Source: Chrysoperla carnea (taxonomy: Eukaryota; Arthropoda; Insecta; Neuroptera; Chrysopidae). Taken from it: a stretch of DNA of 64,000 nt. The position numbers and the translations under genes were made by a program. Location: the NCBI RefSeq assembly GCF_905475395.1, contig NC_058339.1:8626001-8690000 (forward strand), in the 5' to 3' direction. This document shows, piece by piece, positions 26,001 to 38,365 of the stretch; within the stretch, counting starts at the first letter, position 1, and the number at the start of each line of letters is the position of its first letter. Under the pieces are notes generated by a model. The model was given only the letters and a program-made list of their open reading frames with translations, was not told the origin of the DNA and ran no database searches.

Positions 26001-27677
26001 CATCTAAACGAAAATCACATAACGCATGTAATATTTCAACTTTTGTACGTAATGGTAAAAATTGAAAATCAATGTCGGTATTAAATGGATTATAACGACC
26101 GTGTTCTTGACATTTTTGACGAAATAAACGTCTTAAAAACATTTGATAATTAAATGTTGAGACATCATTGCTGCCCAGACATCCGCATAATAATCGTACA
26201 ATTAGCTCTTGTAATAATGAACTACCTGCATCTTCAGTACCATCAGTTAGCAGTGCTTCTTCAAGTTCCTGAAATTATTAAGTTTTCATTTTATACATTT
26301 CATATTTTTATCATATCATCGCTCACAGAAATTGTTAAATGTTGATACAAGCGCCAATAATAATATTGTAATTATTCTAAAATTTAGTTTAGTTAGGAGT
26401 TTAAGCGCAAAAAACAGTTTCAACCTTGCACAATTTGTAACCGTTTGGGTATTACGATGCCATTTGTTGAACGCTGCTGCAATCGATTGAGGGGTTTCGT
26501 AATTATGACCATTATTCGCAGAATGACTCATTCAAAGAATAAAAACTTTTATACAGTTTTGTCTTAACATTCTTTTTTTTTGGTCAAATTTAATAAAAGA
26601 ATGGCTCACTTATCTGAATAGTAATCAAATCATTATTTCTGTAATTAGGTGTCAGTACTATCTTTCCGCTCAGTATGGCTCGTTTAGGGTGGACGCAGTC
26701 ATTGGGATAGAGTAGTCAAGTATAGTCGTTCAAGAGAGAGTTATACCAATACAAATTAAGGTAGTTCCATGGCTTGAACTACTGTCGAAATATCGATATT
26801 TAGTAAAATGTAAGTCTGTTGTATGTTTTTTAATTATATTTTTTAAATAGAATTTCTCAAAGCACATTCAAATATCGTGATATTTATTTCGATTACTATG
26901 TCTCAACTCGAAGCCAACAAAAGTTCATTCTTATCGTCGATATATTTTTACAAGGTTATTGTGAGCCGGCGAATGGTAATAATTGACATGCCGCAAAAAA
27001 AAAAATAATAATAATTCACAAAGCACAAACAAACTTTTTTTAACTAATTAAGATTAAGCGAATTTTAGCGAAATAAGCAAAAAAATTTTTGCAGAATATA
27101 ACGTAAAATGAGTTAGTATACTTTCAGGATTAATGCTACTTATACAAATAAAAAAAATGGAAACGAAAATCTGAAAATATTTCGAAAACATTCTCCAAGC
27201 AAATTTTAAACGATGTTGTTTAAAGACCTCCGGAATTTTATATTCACTTGGCTGCAGCTGAATCTATGCGAAACGACCCAGATAATCTTCAGAAAGAAAT
27301 AATGTGTTGTTAAGAGCGTGTTGCCAAAAGAATACGCTCTTAAACAATATCTACCGAGGCACGGAGCACCCTGTATATTATTGAACTTTTGGGTCTTTCC
27401 AAAAGAAGGACAAATATCTGCTTAAAAATTTTGATTTTTAAATAACTTTTCCGGCGCATTTAAAATTTGCGGACCTAATTGATGTATTACATGTATATGA
27501 ATTCACAAAAACATAAAAAAAAAAACATGCAAACATGCTGATTTAAAAGAAAAATGTTTTGTTTTGTATATATTTTAGAAAAGTTTACCTCAATATCAAA
27601 GTCGAGGAGGTTAAAAGCAGCTCTGAACAACGAACAAAAATGAGCGATGCTTGGAACCTCCCACCATGATTGAATAT
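20052..27677 (-). CDS. Cecr2: CECR2/dikar-type bromodomain chromatin remodelling factor (5' end missing)
   Basis: The non-catalytic partner of ISWI ATPases in CERF-type remodelling complexes, acting in the nucleus. Exons found on the minus strand are 27677-27589, 26268-25304, 25164-24902 and 24598-20052, giving at least 1953 residues with all phases consistent. The first reads QSWWEVPSIAHFCSLFRAAF, the conserved opening of CECR2. The second carries LPLRTKVEILHALCDFRLDA, SLRVEPLG and YWYFYGTRLYRED. The bromodomain (AWPFIEPVEEDYAPNYY, then RKPMDLQRMEDKL) keeps the acetyl-lysine-binding Asn in CRLYNG and runs into the last exon. That 4.5-kb exon is disordered: a Lys/Glu-rich part with a KEKEKEKEKE run, then Pro/Ser/Gln-rich sequence ending NRPSWL. 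The start codon exon, expected to be short, was not found. Longer than the roughly 1480-residue human protein. Confidence 0.92.
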
Positions 27678-28268
27678 CTAAAACATTACAGATACCACAA
27701 ACAATATATTAGCGGAATATGTAATGTATAGTCCACTCAATCAACGATTTTATTCAACACTACCAATCTTGATGCTATTTTAGCAAATACCTACAATTTG
27801 TTTTACAATTACTCCAGAAAAAATCTGTACCTAGAATCTGATATCTTATATATTATTACTCCAGCAAGGTTTTTTTTTCTATCCTACCCTTATCTTCCTT
27901 ATTCCTTTACCAAATTCCATGATTCACCAACCCCTCATTTTCAAGCTTATATGTCTAGGTTTGACGAAAAATATACTCAATATATCGCTTAGAAAAAAAC
28001 ACGCTAGACAAATAATTTGAACGAAAAATATCATAAATTTAATAAGTTTATTGGGCAAACATGTCTGTTTTTACAGATGCTCTTCTAATTAATACTCTAG
28101 ACATATAGATACTATTTTTAATACATGTTCTGCTAATATTAATTTAAGAAGTTTTTAGACACGGGTACAAGGTAATCACGCGTTACGGTAACTACGGGAG
28201 TGGAATTCCGTACGGGTCGAGCTAATATATTATAACAGTGAAAGTTTGAAAGGATTAACTCTTTCACG

Positions 28269-28339
28269 TAAAAACTACCGAACGGATTTTGATGAAATTT
28301 GACACAGATATAGAGTATAGTCTAGAATAGCACATAGGC
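28269..28339 (+). repeat. Dispersed repeat, GATGAAATTTGACACAG family
   Basis: The sequence ACCGAACGGATTTTGATGAA, then ATTTGACACAGATATAGAG, then AGAATAGCACATAGGC recurs in the same order at 52070-52134. The words resemble an interspersed repeat common in insect genomes. Borders and class are not resolved. Confidence 0.55.
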
Positions 28340-30029
28340 TTTTTATCGCAGTAAAATGTATGGTTCCCGTGGGATGGATTTGTTTTAATTTTTAATAGAG
28401 CAAAGAATCGACATGATTTTTTACAAAGGTAGTGGGAGTTTAGGAGTCAGAAAATGACATCTATTCACGAACATAGTATATTATGCAAAAAGTGCGGGAA
28501 AAATAAAAACTTATCCGTCCGAGCGGAGTTATTTTTCTGTTCAAGTACGCAATACCTTATTCGCACAAGTTACTCGAAAAATTCTTTATTACGACGGTAG
28601 ATAAAGATCTCTTTATTCACAATTTTCCAGTGCGTACGAAAAGTTCATTTGTCGCTCGCAAGAGATACAGCAAATAAATTTTACGCACGCAGTGTGCAAT
28701 AAACTTTTTCTCGCACGAAAAAGTGTGCGAAGTGCTCTCTTCCCGCGTGAGTTAAAAATACATTCGTATACAATTATAACGCTATTCGTATATAATTAAG
28801 CATCAAATTTTTTTTCTCTAATCTCATAATAATCCCAAACTTTGTCACTCGAGAAATCTTAATAGAAAGAAACTTATTTTTTGAGGAAAAAATTTTTTCA
28901 CAATAGGCTCCTGTATTAAAAAAACGTAAGTAAAAGCTAGAAATACACGTCAGGGCTAGGCAATTAATCATTTTTACCATCTAAAAATCCACTAATAACT
29001 AAAAAATTGTACCACTTTTGTTTAAAACCTTTTTTTTAGAATACACCAAACATAAATTGGAAAAAAACACATTAACAAAATTTTTAACTACCGATTTATT
29101 TAGAAACTGTAGATAACTTTTATTTTTTATACGTTGCCATCAAAATCAGTTTTGTTGTCGTATAGTAATAAAATAAAATCGTTGATTGATTCGACTATTT
29201 ATAAAAATGTAATTGAATACTTGTGAAATTTGATAAAATATTATTATTACACACCTAGGATACTAATAAAAGATGGAAACATAACCTAAATGAGATGCTC
29301 TCTGCTCGGTACACTATGTGTTTATACAGCAAATATATATATACACAATTTTATTAATAATAATTTTACATTATTTTATAAATCCATCATCGTTGATTTT
29401 CTAATTTGTTGATCTGCTAGAGTTGATTTTAAAATCAAAAATTTTTGATTTTCAAAATATTGTAAAGTTTTTTTAAACAAAAGAGCATCTCTAACCAAGC
29501 TTTACACTAAATGACATTCATTGGCTAATCGCTCGCTCGCTCTTCAAAAACAAATTGCACTATTTCACATTTATGTTGAATGTTGTTGTCATAATTATAT
29601 TTGTTTATTATTTTTATTTATTTATTCATTCATATTTAAAATGATTGCACTTTATTATCGTTTTTTTAAATTTATTTTTTATTATCAATTTTAATTACGT
29701 CCCAAACCAGATCTAACTCTCAGTAAAATTACTTTTTAACAACTCTACGACGGAGTACGAACTAATATCACAATTTTTAGCGCAATCGTATTTTAATATT
29801 TTAACTAATAAGTCACAGTATAAAGGCTGTTTCATTAAACATAAGTTGTACGTTAAATTTAATTACATACGATAAAAATTACTTACGGTTCTTACAGCTG
29901 GAATTATGTGGTTTAACGAACTAAAGATAATGGAAGTTTATTATTAATATATGTAATAACCTCAGAAAAAACTATATGGACTAATAGTCTCCGTGATTTT
30001 CTGTATTCGTTGTGTGCGTAGTCATAGTA

Positions 30030-30400
30030 GGGACAATAAAATCGATGCTAGCGCTTCCAGTGAAAAATTTTGGCGATAAAAGAGGCTGTTATGACTAATT
30101 TGCAATTCTTTACATGTTAATCTTACATAAAATGTCAAATTAAAAATATTGAAAAACACTAATTAATTAAACTTAATGCATTAAAAAATTGTGAATATGT
30201 ATAAGAAATCAAATTGCACAAATATTATTTTTCAAATGTAAATTATCATAATTATTTATTTAAATTTGTGAGACAATAATATTAAATTTTCATAGTAAGT
30301 CATAAATGCAATCCATACAATTATATAATTAAAGTAGAGTATTGTTACCATGAAAACGCCTTCTATAAAACTCACGGACGGAACGAATATGTACAATATA
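30030..30400. repeat. Diverged copy of a dispersed repeat (pair with 16790-17170)
   Basis: Partner of the repeat at 16790-17170, recognised by the same ordered words (AAATGTCAAATT, CTAATTAATTAAACTTAATG, GCAATCCATACAATTATATA, TTGTTACCATG). The two have diverged by substitutions and small gaps, which indicates an old family. Confidence 0.5.
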
Positions 30401-31061
30401 TAATTTGTGCTTCCAACACCTGTACTGCTAATAATCTCCTTGTAAAACAAAATAAACCTGGGAAAATTAAAATAATTTGAATATATTCTTATTTAAGATT
30501 CTTACAGGATGGTCTCTATAAAGATCAACACCTCGCTTCCGTAACGCCATCTCACGGAGAAATGATAAAATAACATTAATAATGACAGTTTATCTCTCAT
30601 GCGGCTTTCACTATATTATAACGCAAATTTCCATAGAAACCGATTGGCTCACAGCCTCAACGGAGGTTAATACGTCACTACCGTTTTATTTATTCAAAAA
30701 TAGAACTTTTTTTTATTAATATTTATTATCAGTTCACGTCAACTCATTATTTTGTATTACCTAATAATAATTTTATTTGTTTATGATTGTAAGAGAAAAA
30801 TTATTTTTATAATAAAATAAATAAAAAAACCGACTGCGTTAAATAAAATCTGAAAAGGAGGAAACAAGTCCAGTAGTTTACATAACGACTTTAACAGCCG
30901 AGACCCATTAAAACGTGCCTTTATAATGCAAATATTTACAAAAGTATTATATGTCAAGTTTAAATGTTTGTATTTAAAATAGTAAATTAAAAATTTCATA
31001 AATAAAATAAAAATAATTAAATTTTGTCTTCAAAATGCTGTATATTTAAATAAACATTATA

Positions 31062-34000
31062 ATGAGTACATCAAAAGCAGTTGATTCTAGTTTAGAGGAT
31101 GCTGGAATACCTGGACAACGATTCCTTAGAGATGCTTTAACAAGTTGTACAGATCCTTTAAAAGCAATTGAGGAATTTCAAGTAAGTTTAATCCATATAT
31201 ATGATCAGATTGTGAAAAATACATCGTCCAAAGTAAATTTTTGGCAAAAACTCTCATTTGATTATTGTAAACATGCCTCGGCCAAGGTGTGTGTGAAAGT
31301 GTGAAACCAACTTGAAGACACGCGTATATCGTAAAATTGATAATTTTTCAAGGGGATACGCAAAATTTGTGTTCTAATTAAAAGTAATTCTTTTTTTAGT
31401 TGCAAAATGGAATTTTACTTCCATCGTTGAGACCAATGTTACCATTATTAGATTTACATGGTGTACGAAGACTTGATTTCCACACATCTGTATTAGAAGA
31501 ATTACGTGAAAAATTAATTGCACACATCAATGAAATTGGACAACGTGAAGGTCGTGAAAAAGAACGAAAATTAAAAGATTTATTAGCGAAAAGTTTTCCA
31601 TTTGTTCGTGTTAAAGGTTTACGACCCGTTGTCATGTGTATTTTACGGAATACACCACATATCGATGATAAATATTTAAAAGTGCTGGTACGTGATCGTG
31701 AACTTTATAGTGACACAGATACTGAAGTGAAGCGACAAATATGGAAAGATAATCAATCGTTGTTTGGTGATGAGGTATCACCGTTATTGAGTCAATATAT
31801 TCGTGAAAAAGATAATATTTTATTTGATCATCAAAATTTGACTAATTTATTCTTTAATCCATCTCCAAAGGTAAACTTCACTCATTTTTTTTGAGTTTTG
31901 ATATTTTAGATTTAAAACGTTTTCTCCAAAACAGCTTCGAGTCTAGTTCTTGCCCATGCTAATTGATAAGAGAAAGTTGTAACCCAGCAAACGGCGATAA
32001 TAATTCGTACTTGTTACACAAGCAGTGGACCCAATTTCAGTAGTTCCAATTTAAACTACCAGATGGCAATGCTTGTACTTTTTTAAAAGCCAATCAAAAT
32101 TAAAACATGAAGTGAATCGCTTTTTCAGTAGTTCCAATTTAGACCACCAGATTACTTACTATTATTTTCAGTAGTTTTTATATAGGTTAGGTTGGGTTAG
32201 GTTAGAGTGGCTGTCTTGGGGTAGGACACACTTAGACCATAGGGTCCGTTGTGATACCGTAAATGGGTTGGCCCATCCCCGGCCACTACTCCATGAACCA
32301 TTTGGAGCTGTTTAAGAACAGCAGGAGGGCTTTGACGTCGACTGACTTTAGGTCGGAGAGGTCGTCAAAGAGAGGCTGGCTCAAGTAAGTCCATCTACTC
32401 ATGACAAGAGCTTGGCAGTGACAGAGAAGATGAGACATTGTCTCCTCCTCGTCACCACTGTGACAGCTCCTGCAGTAGTCGTGATACACTGCCAGGCCTA
32501 AGCGTTCAGCATGCTTGCCGCCCAGCCAGTGTCCTGTGATAGTCGCAACAACTTTGCAAACAGAGGCCTTTGGAAGTGATATGAGAACTTTGGAACGCCT
32601 GCGATTGTACTCAGACCATATCTGTCTTGTAGTACCAAAAGTACGTTCTTCCCTCCATCTAAGATTGGCCTTTTTCAGAATATCCTCTTTCAGGAGTAAC
32701 TTGCAGTTCGCAAATGGAACCCCCGGGTATTTATTGATACTTGTGTCCAGCAGCATTGTGCCATTTCTGGCAAGCTCGTCGGCTTCACAATTTCCTGGAA
32801 TGTCCCTGTGTCCCAGAATACCCATTTTTCCCACATTCCTACTATGCAAGATTTTTGGAGCATTACTAAAATATTATATACCGGGTGTCACAAAACTGCC
32901 TTAGATTTGATAAATAACTATTTGCCAACTTCAATTTTATTATATATTTCAGGTTCGTCGTCAAGGTGAAGTGGTACAAAAATTAGCGCATATGATTGGA
33001 AACAGTGTAAAACTTTATGATATGGTTTTACAATTTTTACGTACTTTATTCTTGCGAACTCGTAACATACATTATTGTACATTAAGAGCTGAATTACTGA
33101 TGGCATTACACGACCTTGAAGTACAAGATATCATCTCAGTAGATCCTTGTCATAAATTCACCTGGTGTCTGGATGCATGCATACGAGAGAAAAATGTTGA
33201 TATTAAACGATCTAGAGAACTGCAAGGATTTTTAGATAGTGTTAAACGTGGTCAAGAGCAAGTTTTAGGTGATTTATCAATGACGTTATGCGATCCATAT
33301 GCGATTAATTTCTTAGCAACATCAGCTATTAAAATTTTACAACATTTAATCCATGTGGAAGGTTTACCTAGAGTAAGTTTATTTTTGTTTCATAGAAACC
33401 GCTAGAATTCTGTGAAATTGACGAAAACCTGAATCGATTGAAAAAAGTTTTAATTTCCTAGCTGATCAGGAAGTGTCTAAAAAATTCCTACAAAAAGATG
33501 TCGGTTTTTGGTGTCATTTTTCATTGTTACCTACATTTTTTTCGGTCTAGCCTCTCAACCCGCAAACAAATCAGAACGATAACATTCCAAAAATTTCCAG
33601 AATATTTTTTGTCCCGAAGGGAGAAGCTTTAAATTTTCTTAATATCTCCCAAACTATACATTTTAGAATTAATTAATTTTTTTTCCCATAGGATAACACA
33701 ATTTTAACATTACTATTACGTATGTTGGCGCTTGGTTTAAGCGCATGGGTAATGATTGACTCACAAGATTTTAAAGAACCAAAATTAGATAGTCAAATAG
33801 TCACGAAATTTTTACCAGCTTTGATGTCATTAATGGTCGATGATCAAGTACGACAAATGCATACAAAATTACCACCTGACGAACGTGAAACTGCCATTAC
33901 TGTTATTGAACATGCAGGTCCACCACCAGATGCTTGTGAAGCTTATGTCCAAGAATCACCTGTTGCCAGTATACTTATGTTATATTACACATTATCAGCA

Positions 34001-34441
34001 GCACGTCAAAAAGATCGCGTTGGATTATTACGTGTCATGACAATACTAAATAGTTGTACAGAAGGTCGAGCGTACGAAGATCCATTTTTACATTCGATGG
34101 TATCATTGCTGATTCACATGCAAGATGAATTTGGAACAGAAGATTTTTGTACCGGAATCTTTGATGAATTCTTATTTACGGCCGTCAATAAAGATAATGT
34201 TTTACGACACATGTTGAAATTATTATGGTATATACATCCAAAATTATCACCAACACGATTACAAATGTTGGTGAAAACGTTACAACCGACTGTACAACAT
34301 TCAGAATCTGTACATAAATTATATGAAATGCTGGTAGAGAAAATTGGTACAACTGATGAACCTATTATTGATCAAGTTAGTGAATTAGATCATTTGGATT
34401 CACCGTTAATGAGTGTTCCAACACCGGCTCCGTATCATTAA
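31062..34441 (+). CDS. NELF-B: Negative elongation factor B (NELF-B / COBRA1)
   Basis: A subunit of the NELF complex, which with DSIF holds RNA polymerase II in promoter-proximal pausing. It is nuclear. Exons 31062-31181, 31400-31870, 32953-33372 and 33692-34441 join in phase 0 each time, giving 586 residues against about 580 in mammals, so the gene looks complete. Diagnostic stretches include LQNGILLPSLRPMLPLLDLH, FPFVRVKGLRPVVMCILRNT, FTWCLDACIREKNVDIKRSR, MTLCDPYAINFLATSAIKIL and GTEDFCTGIFDEFLFTAVN. The protein is made of helical repeats throughout. Intron 2 (31871-32952) carries a TGATAA-family repeat and an antisense LINE 3' fragment. A polyadenylation signal AATAAA lies at 34576-34581. 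It is convergent with the prune gene, 0.86 kb between stop codons. Confidence 0.95.
31964..32080 (-). repeat. TGATAA-family repeat in NELF-B intron 2
   Basis: It begins TGATAAGAGAAAGTTGTAAC, then GGCGATAATAATTCGTACTT, CAGTAGTTCCAATTTAAACT and CCAGATGGCAATGCTTGTAC. This is the full inverted unit of the family seen at 545-660. A second scrap, TTTCAGTAGTTCCAATTTAG, follows at about 32125-32150. Confidence 0.65.
32185..32860 (-). mobile_element. 5'-truncated RNase H-bearing LINE, antisense in NELF-B intron 2
   Basis: Read on the minus strand, an open frame starting near 32860 runs to a stop at 32286. It carries the end of an RNase H domain (GHRDIPGNCEADELARNG) and the Cys/His region typical of the C-terminus of I/R1-like LINEs (CRSCHSGDEEETMSHLLCHC), and closes LLLFLNSSKWFME. 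A short 3' untranslated part follows and ends in repeats of TAACC. Everything upstream of the RNase H end is missing, the usual 5' truncation of target-primed insertion. Its open frame and close match to 55687-55896 suggest a fairly recent copy. Confidence 0.88.
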
Positions 34442-35298
34442 CACAAATTGTTGAAATGTTACTTTTTAAGGTTTGTAACAAAATATATGGCTTGTTTTTT
34501 TTAAATTAAATATTTGAACGGTATTTAGGTTTACAACAAAACAAAATTTATACAAATATAAGTGAAAAACTAAAAAATAAATTATAAATAATTCATTAAA
34601 ACAAGTCTGTATTTTCAATTTATTTTTCCCAGTTGGTAACGTGAGACGTCAAAATTCACAAGAGGAGGTGGAAATACATAATAAATGTATTTCAAAGGTT
34701 GTTAAGAAGAAAATGCTATTTAATGACAAAGTTTCCAAAAATTGGACAATTTAGGCCAGTCGCTCTATATTGAGACCAAATTTTTTGAGGTAAACACTGC
34801 GATCATGGGGGTGGATCAAAAATAAAAATAGGGAGTATTCATGTATTTTTTTTTTTTTTTTGAGAAAACTATTGATTTTTGCTGATAACATTAAATAAAA
34901 AAGTTGGATATAATTCAAAAATACGTTCTTTAAGCTTAAGTTCGACCCTGTATCTTTACCCGGGTGAAGGGAGTAATAATAGATAAGAAGGTAGCACTTT
35001 TTATGTACTACAAGTAATGTTTTTTCCGAATTTGTATTAATAATGGAAACGGGCCTATAACTGTTTGTTTTTGATGGTCCGCCGGTGATAATCCATAGGG
35101 TTTGCGTCCAAAATGAATCCCCTCAGGTCAAAGTATGTAAATAAATAAATAAGATGCTTATTATTGTCCCAATAATTTGGCAAAGGCCCCCTTTTGAGGC
35201 CACTCATTTTCATTTCATTTTCTGAGAAAATGGAAAAAAATCGTCAAAATGGAATTTTATAGGGTGATAAAAAAACAATAAGCTTAGTTTTGAAACGT
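34442..35298. other. Short convergent intergenic space, 3' ends of NELF-B and prune
   Basis: It holds the NELF-B polyadenylation signal at 34576-34581 and, on the other strand, an AATAAA overlapping the prune stop codon at 35298-35303. Apart from a T-run near 34850 I see nothing else in it. Confidence 0.6.
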
Positions 35299-37922
35299 TT
35301 ATTTAATAATTGTTTTTTCAATAATTGGTAAAATAGTTTTTCTGGTCATTTTAACATTATTTTGAGCAAATAACACAAATCCAGGAATACATGATTCGCA
35401 TTCCTTTGCCTGAAGTTCTTCACATTCTTTGATTACATTTACAATTCGTATTTTGAGATCACAATTAAAATTTTGAGAATATATTCCTAAATCTCGTATA
35501 ATCTTGCCATCTTTTTGAATAAACAATCCCATTAAAATAACAACATCAAATTTATTTTTATTACAGAAATCATTAATTGCATTGAGTGCATCTGATTTTT
35601 TGATAAAATCCCTGACTAGTATTGGAAAACCTGGTAATGCAACATTTCCATGGATAATTTTTAAATCTTTGCGAAGTAATTGATATGATGTTAAATGTGA
35701 AATATCATTTCTAGCTGCGACCAATTCATTAAATAATGATTTATTATCGATTGTTATGTTAAATTTTTCTTGTAAAAATTTCACAGTTTCAATATCCGTA
35801 GTTGTAAAGCGTTGAGCTTCTGGAGAAAAATTTATAGTATCTAAAACTATGACACCTAAAAATGAATTTAATTTTATTATATTCCAAATTTTACATCTCA
35901 TTTGGCGATGCAAAAAGGCAAAGTATTAGAAAAATTAGAAATTAACTTTACCATGTAGTAATTCTGCAATTTCTTGAGTTAAAATTTGTGGCATTCGTTT
36001 CAATATTTCTTGAGCAATTAATGTTCCACAACATCCCACAGGTTCAATATTGGTATAAATATCTGACCATAACCAATTGGAATCTTGTGGACGATGATCG
36101 ATTACACTTTTAACGTGTGACTTTAAATTAATCCAATCTTTAGTTAACACATGATGATCTGTTAAATGTATTCGTAGCTCACATGACTTAAATTCATTTA
36201 AATTTATTTGATCACTATAAAAAAAAATAATTTATTATCATGATTCTTTCGGAAAACGACATTAACAATAACAGCCCCCAAAAAATTGTGTTAAAACTTA
36301 CGCAAAAGTGAGATTCTGTTGATAAATTTTTTTTGTTTCTAAGAAATATTTAACTTCGGTTTTTAGAGGGTAATCTTCTTCTGGAATGTTCAGAACCGGT
36401 ATAACTATTTCATTTTCTTGTCCGCATTTTTCAACTTCTTTATGAATTAAGTAACTATATATTATTGGAGATATCGCAGAATCTAAATCACAGGTAGGAT
36501 TTCCCAACACAAGATTAACAACTTTTACTTTTTCCAATTGATTCTGGAAAAATAAATTTTTTTATTTTGCTTTATTGTAATGCGACAAAAAAAATATTCC
36601 ACGATAGTACAGGGCTCCACTAAGATACTTGAAGTTTAACTATTAAGGTACACGTGTACTTTGCGTTACAGCAGAGCTGGCCTTAGCCATCTAGACACTC
36701 CGGGCGAGTCATATGCATTTGCGCCCTTTTAGACATTTATAGGGTAGAGGAGAAGCAGCCCATATGAGCTAATGTAAAATCGTAGTATACGAGTTTCAGC
36801 GCCTCTACCGAGTAAGGCTTTTAAACTTAATAGATAATAGTCACCCCCGCAAAGTAGTCACACTTAATAGTCATACCCGCAAAGGCCGACAAACTTAATA
36901 GTTGATCGCCACAGACTCCAGATATGACTTATAATTATTTCCTGCTTCTCTCTATACTCTTTGTCTTTGGACATTAATAATAGCATATTTATCCCATTAA
37001 TTCCCTAAACAATATACCTACCTACATTATCTGGTAGTCATCAATTTAAAAACAATTTAAAAATATCAAAATCTCATTTTTTTAACTCTCTGGTAAGACT
37101 GGAAAAAGCTAGGTTTTCTGCTATTTGATTTTCAACGGATAGCGCAGCCAAACTAGTTAATCTTGTTTGAGACATTGTAAACCGCAAGTACTTTTAAGGA
37201 GGGACAAGAGTTTGAGATAATGGTCCTAGTTTACAAAGTTAAAATGATTTTTGATTTGTTATTCAAGATTATCTCTCTTTTATGGAAAAAGCTGGGTTTT
37301 CTACTACTTGATTTTCAATGGATAGCGCAGCCAAACTAGTTAATCTTGTTTGAGACATTGTAAACCGCAAGTACTTTTAAGGAGGGACAAGAGTTTGAGA
37401 TAATGGTCCTAGTTTACAAAATTAAAATGATTTTTGATTTGTTATTCAAGATTATCTTTCTTTTAGAATAACAAAACTACCGAGTTATTATACAAAATTC
37501 TAATAATGCATTCAATATTTTATCTATAAATGCATTCTAATCTTTAATGACATTATTGACTTATGATAATGGATTTGAACAGAAGAAAATGATCATTATA
37601 AAATTAGCGCCCGATTTTCTGTGAATTTGGCACCCTCATACATTTTCTTTCTATTACTTACTTTGTATTAACTACAAAAAAAAATGTATAAAGAGTGCTG
37701 AATTAATAAAACATGTGACGCTTTTTTTCTGCTGTACAATTCCAGTAAAATATATGCTCTAAGAATTCCAGTGACATTAGGGAATAGGGTATACCGGGAA
37801 TAGCTTACCGATTGTTTAAAAATAAATAAGTGATTAATTTTCAATTTCAAAAATTTAATATCTAATTCATATAAAAGAAATCTTACCAATGCTTGTTTAG
37901 AAAGGTTTAAATAATTATTCAT
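35299..37922 (-). CDS. prune: Prune-type DHH phosphoesterase (exopolyphosphatase / cAMP phosphodiesterase family)
   Basis: A cytosolic DHH-DHHA2 metal-dependent phosphohydrolase of the prune family, whose members split short-chain polyphosphate and have been reported to act on cyclic nucleotides. Exons on the minus strand are 37922-37887, 36543-36302, 36214-35952 and 35855-35299, giving 365 residues with matching phases. The 12-codon first exon, MNNYLNLSKQAL, parallels the human start. Metal-binding motifs are all present: CDLDS (motif I), LTDHHVL (DHH motif), the following DHRP, and VLDTIN. DHHA2 follows with ARNDISHLTSYQLLRKDLK and ends at RKTILPIIEKTIIK, so it lacks the long C-terminal tail of vertebrate PRUNE1, as expected for an invertebrate form. 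Intron 1 holds a 183-bp tandem duplication. Confidence 0.93.
37101..37466. repeat. 183-bp direct tandem duplication in prune intron 1
   Basis: Two head-to-tail copies, 37101-37283 and 37284-37466, both begin GGAAAAAGCT and share long identical blocks such as ATAGCGCAGCCAAACTAGTT. They differ at only a handful of positions, so the duplication is recent. Confidence 0.85.
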
Positions 37923-38365
37923 ACTTTTAATTTAAAATTTAATCGTAATTCAGTAATTTCTGTTAAAGTTATGAGTTATTACCTACAACGTATGTTAAGT
38001 TGAGGTTATGTTATTTTAGAAATGGTTTCAATATATTTTAATCACAGATGAGTTGATGACCCAAAGCAATTGCCCTTTGAATTTTTTTTCGCCTATCATT
38101 AGCACATACTAAAGGTGTGCTCGTATTGGAGTTTATTTTTAGTTGATTTGCTTTCTTTCTATGCTCGAGTTAGCTCAATTGTTGCTGACAATATTAGTAA
38201 ATCAACTGATTTACTAATTCGAGTGAAAACCTTAGGATAAAGGTAAAGCGTATCTTCTTTGCGGATCCCGAATAGATTGGTTTTTTATACCATGTATATA
38301 TGAAATATATCAAAGTATACTAAGTTTAGTCCCAAGTTTGTAACGCTTAAAAATATTGATGCTAG

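Larger units (their letters stand above)
27678..31061. other. Region between CECR2 and NELF-B; undetected CECR2 5' exon expected
   Basis: The two genes diverge here. The first CECR2 exon and both promoters should lie in this 3.4 kb. A strong donor-like site on the minus strand near 29882 (GTAAGTAA) could end a 5' exon, but nothing confirms it. Supported repeats are at 28269-28339 and 30030-30400. A short GC-richer part (28480-28760) has GCGTG/CGCAC words but no gene. Confidence 0.45.

Noticed and set aside
26316-26531. Frame starting MSHSANNGHNYETPQSIAAA as a possible CECR2 first exon
   Set aside because: It lies between two confirmed exons in the intron, and has no donor that would join in phase to 26268. 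The true upstream exon is at 27589-27677.
32515-32904. Plus-strand 129-codon frame in NELF-B intron 2
   Set aside because: It is antisense to the LINE coding frame, which carries the recognisable RNase H and Cys/His motifs on the minus strand.
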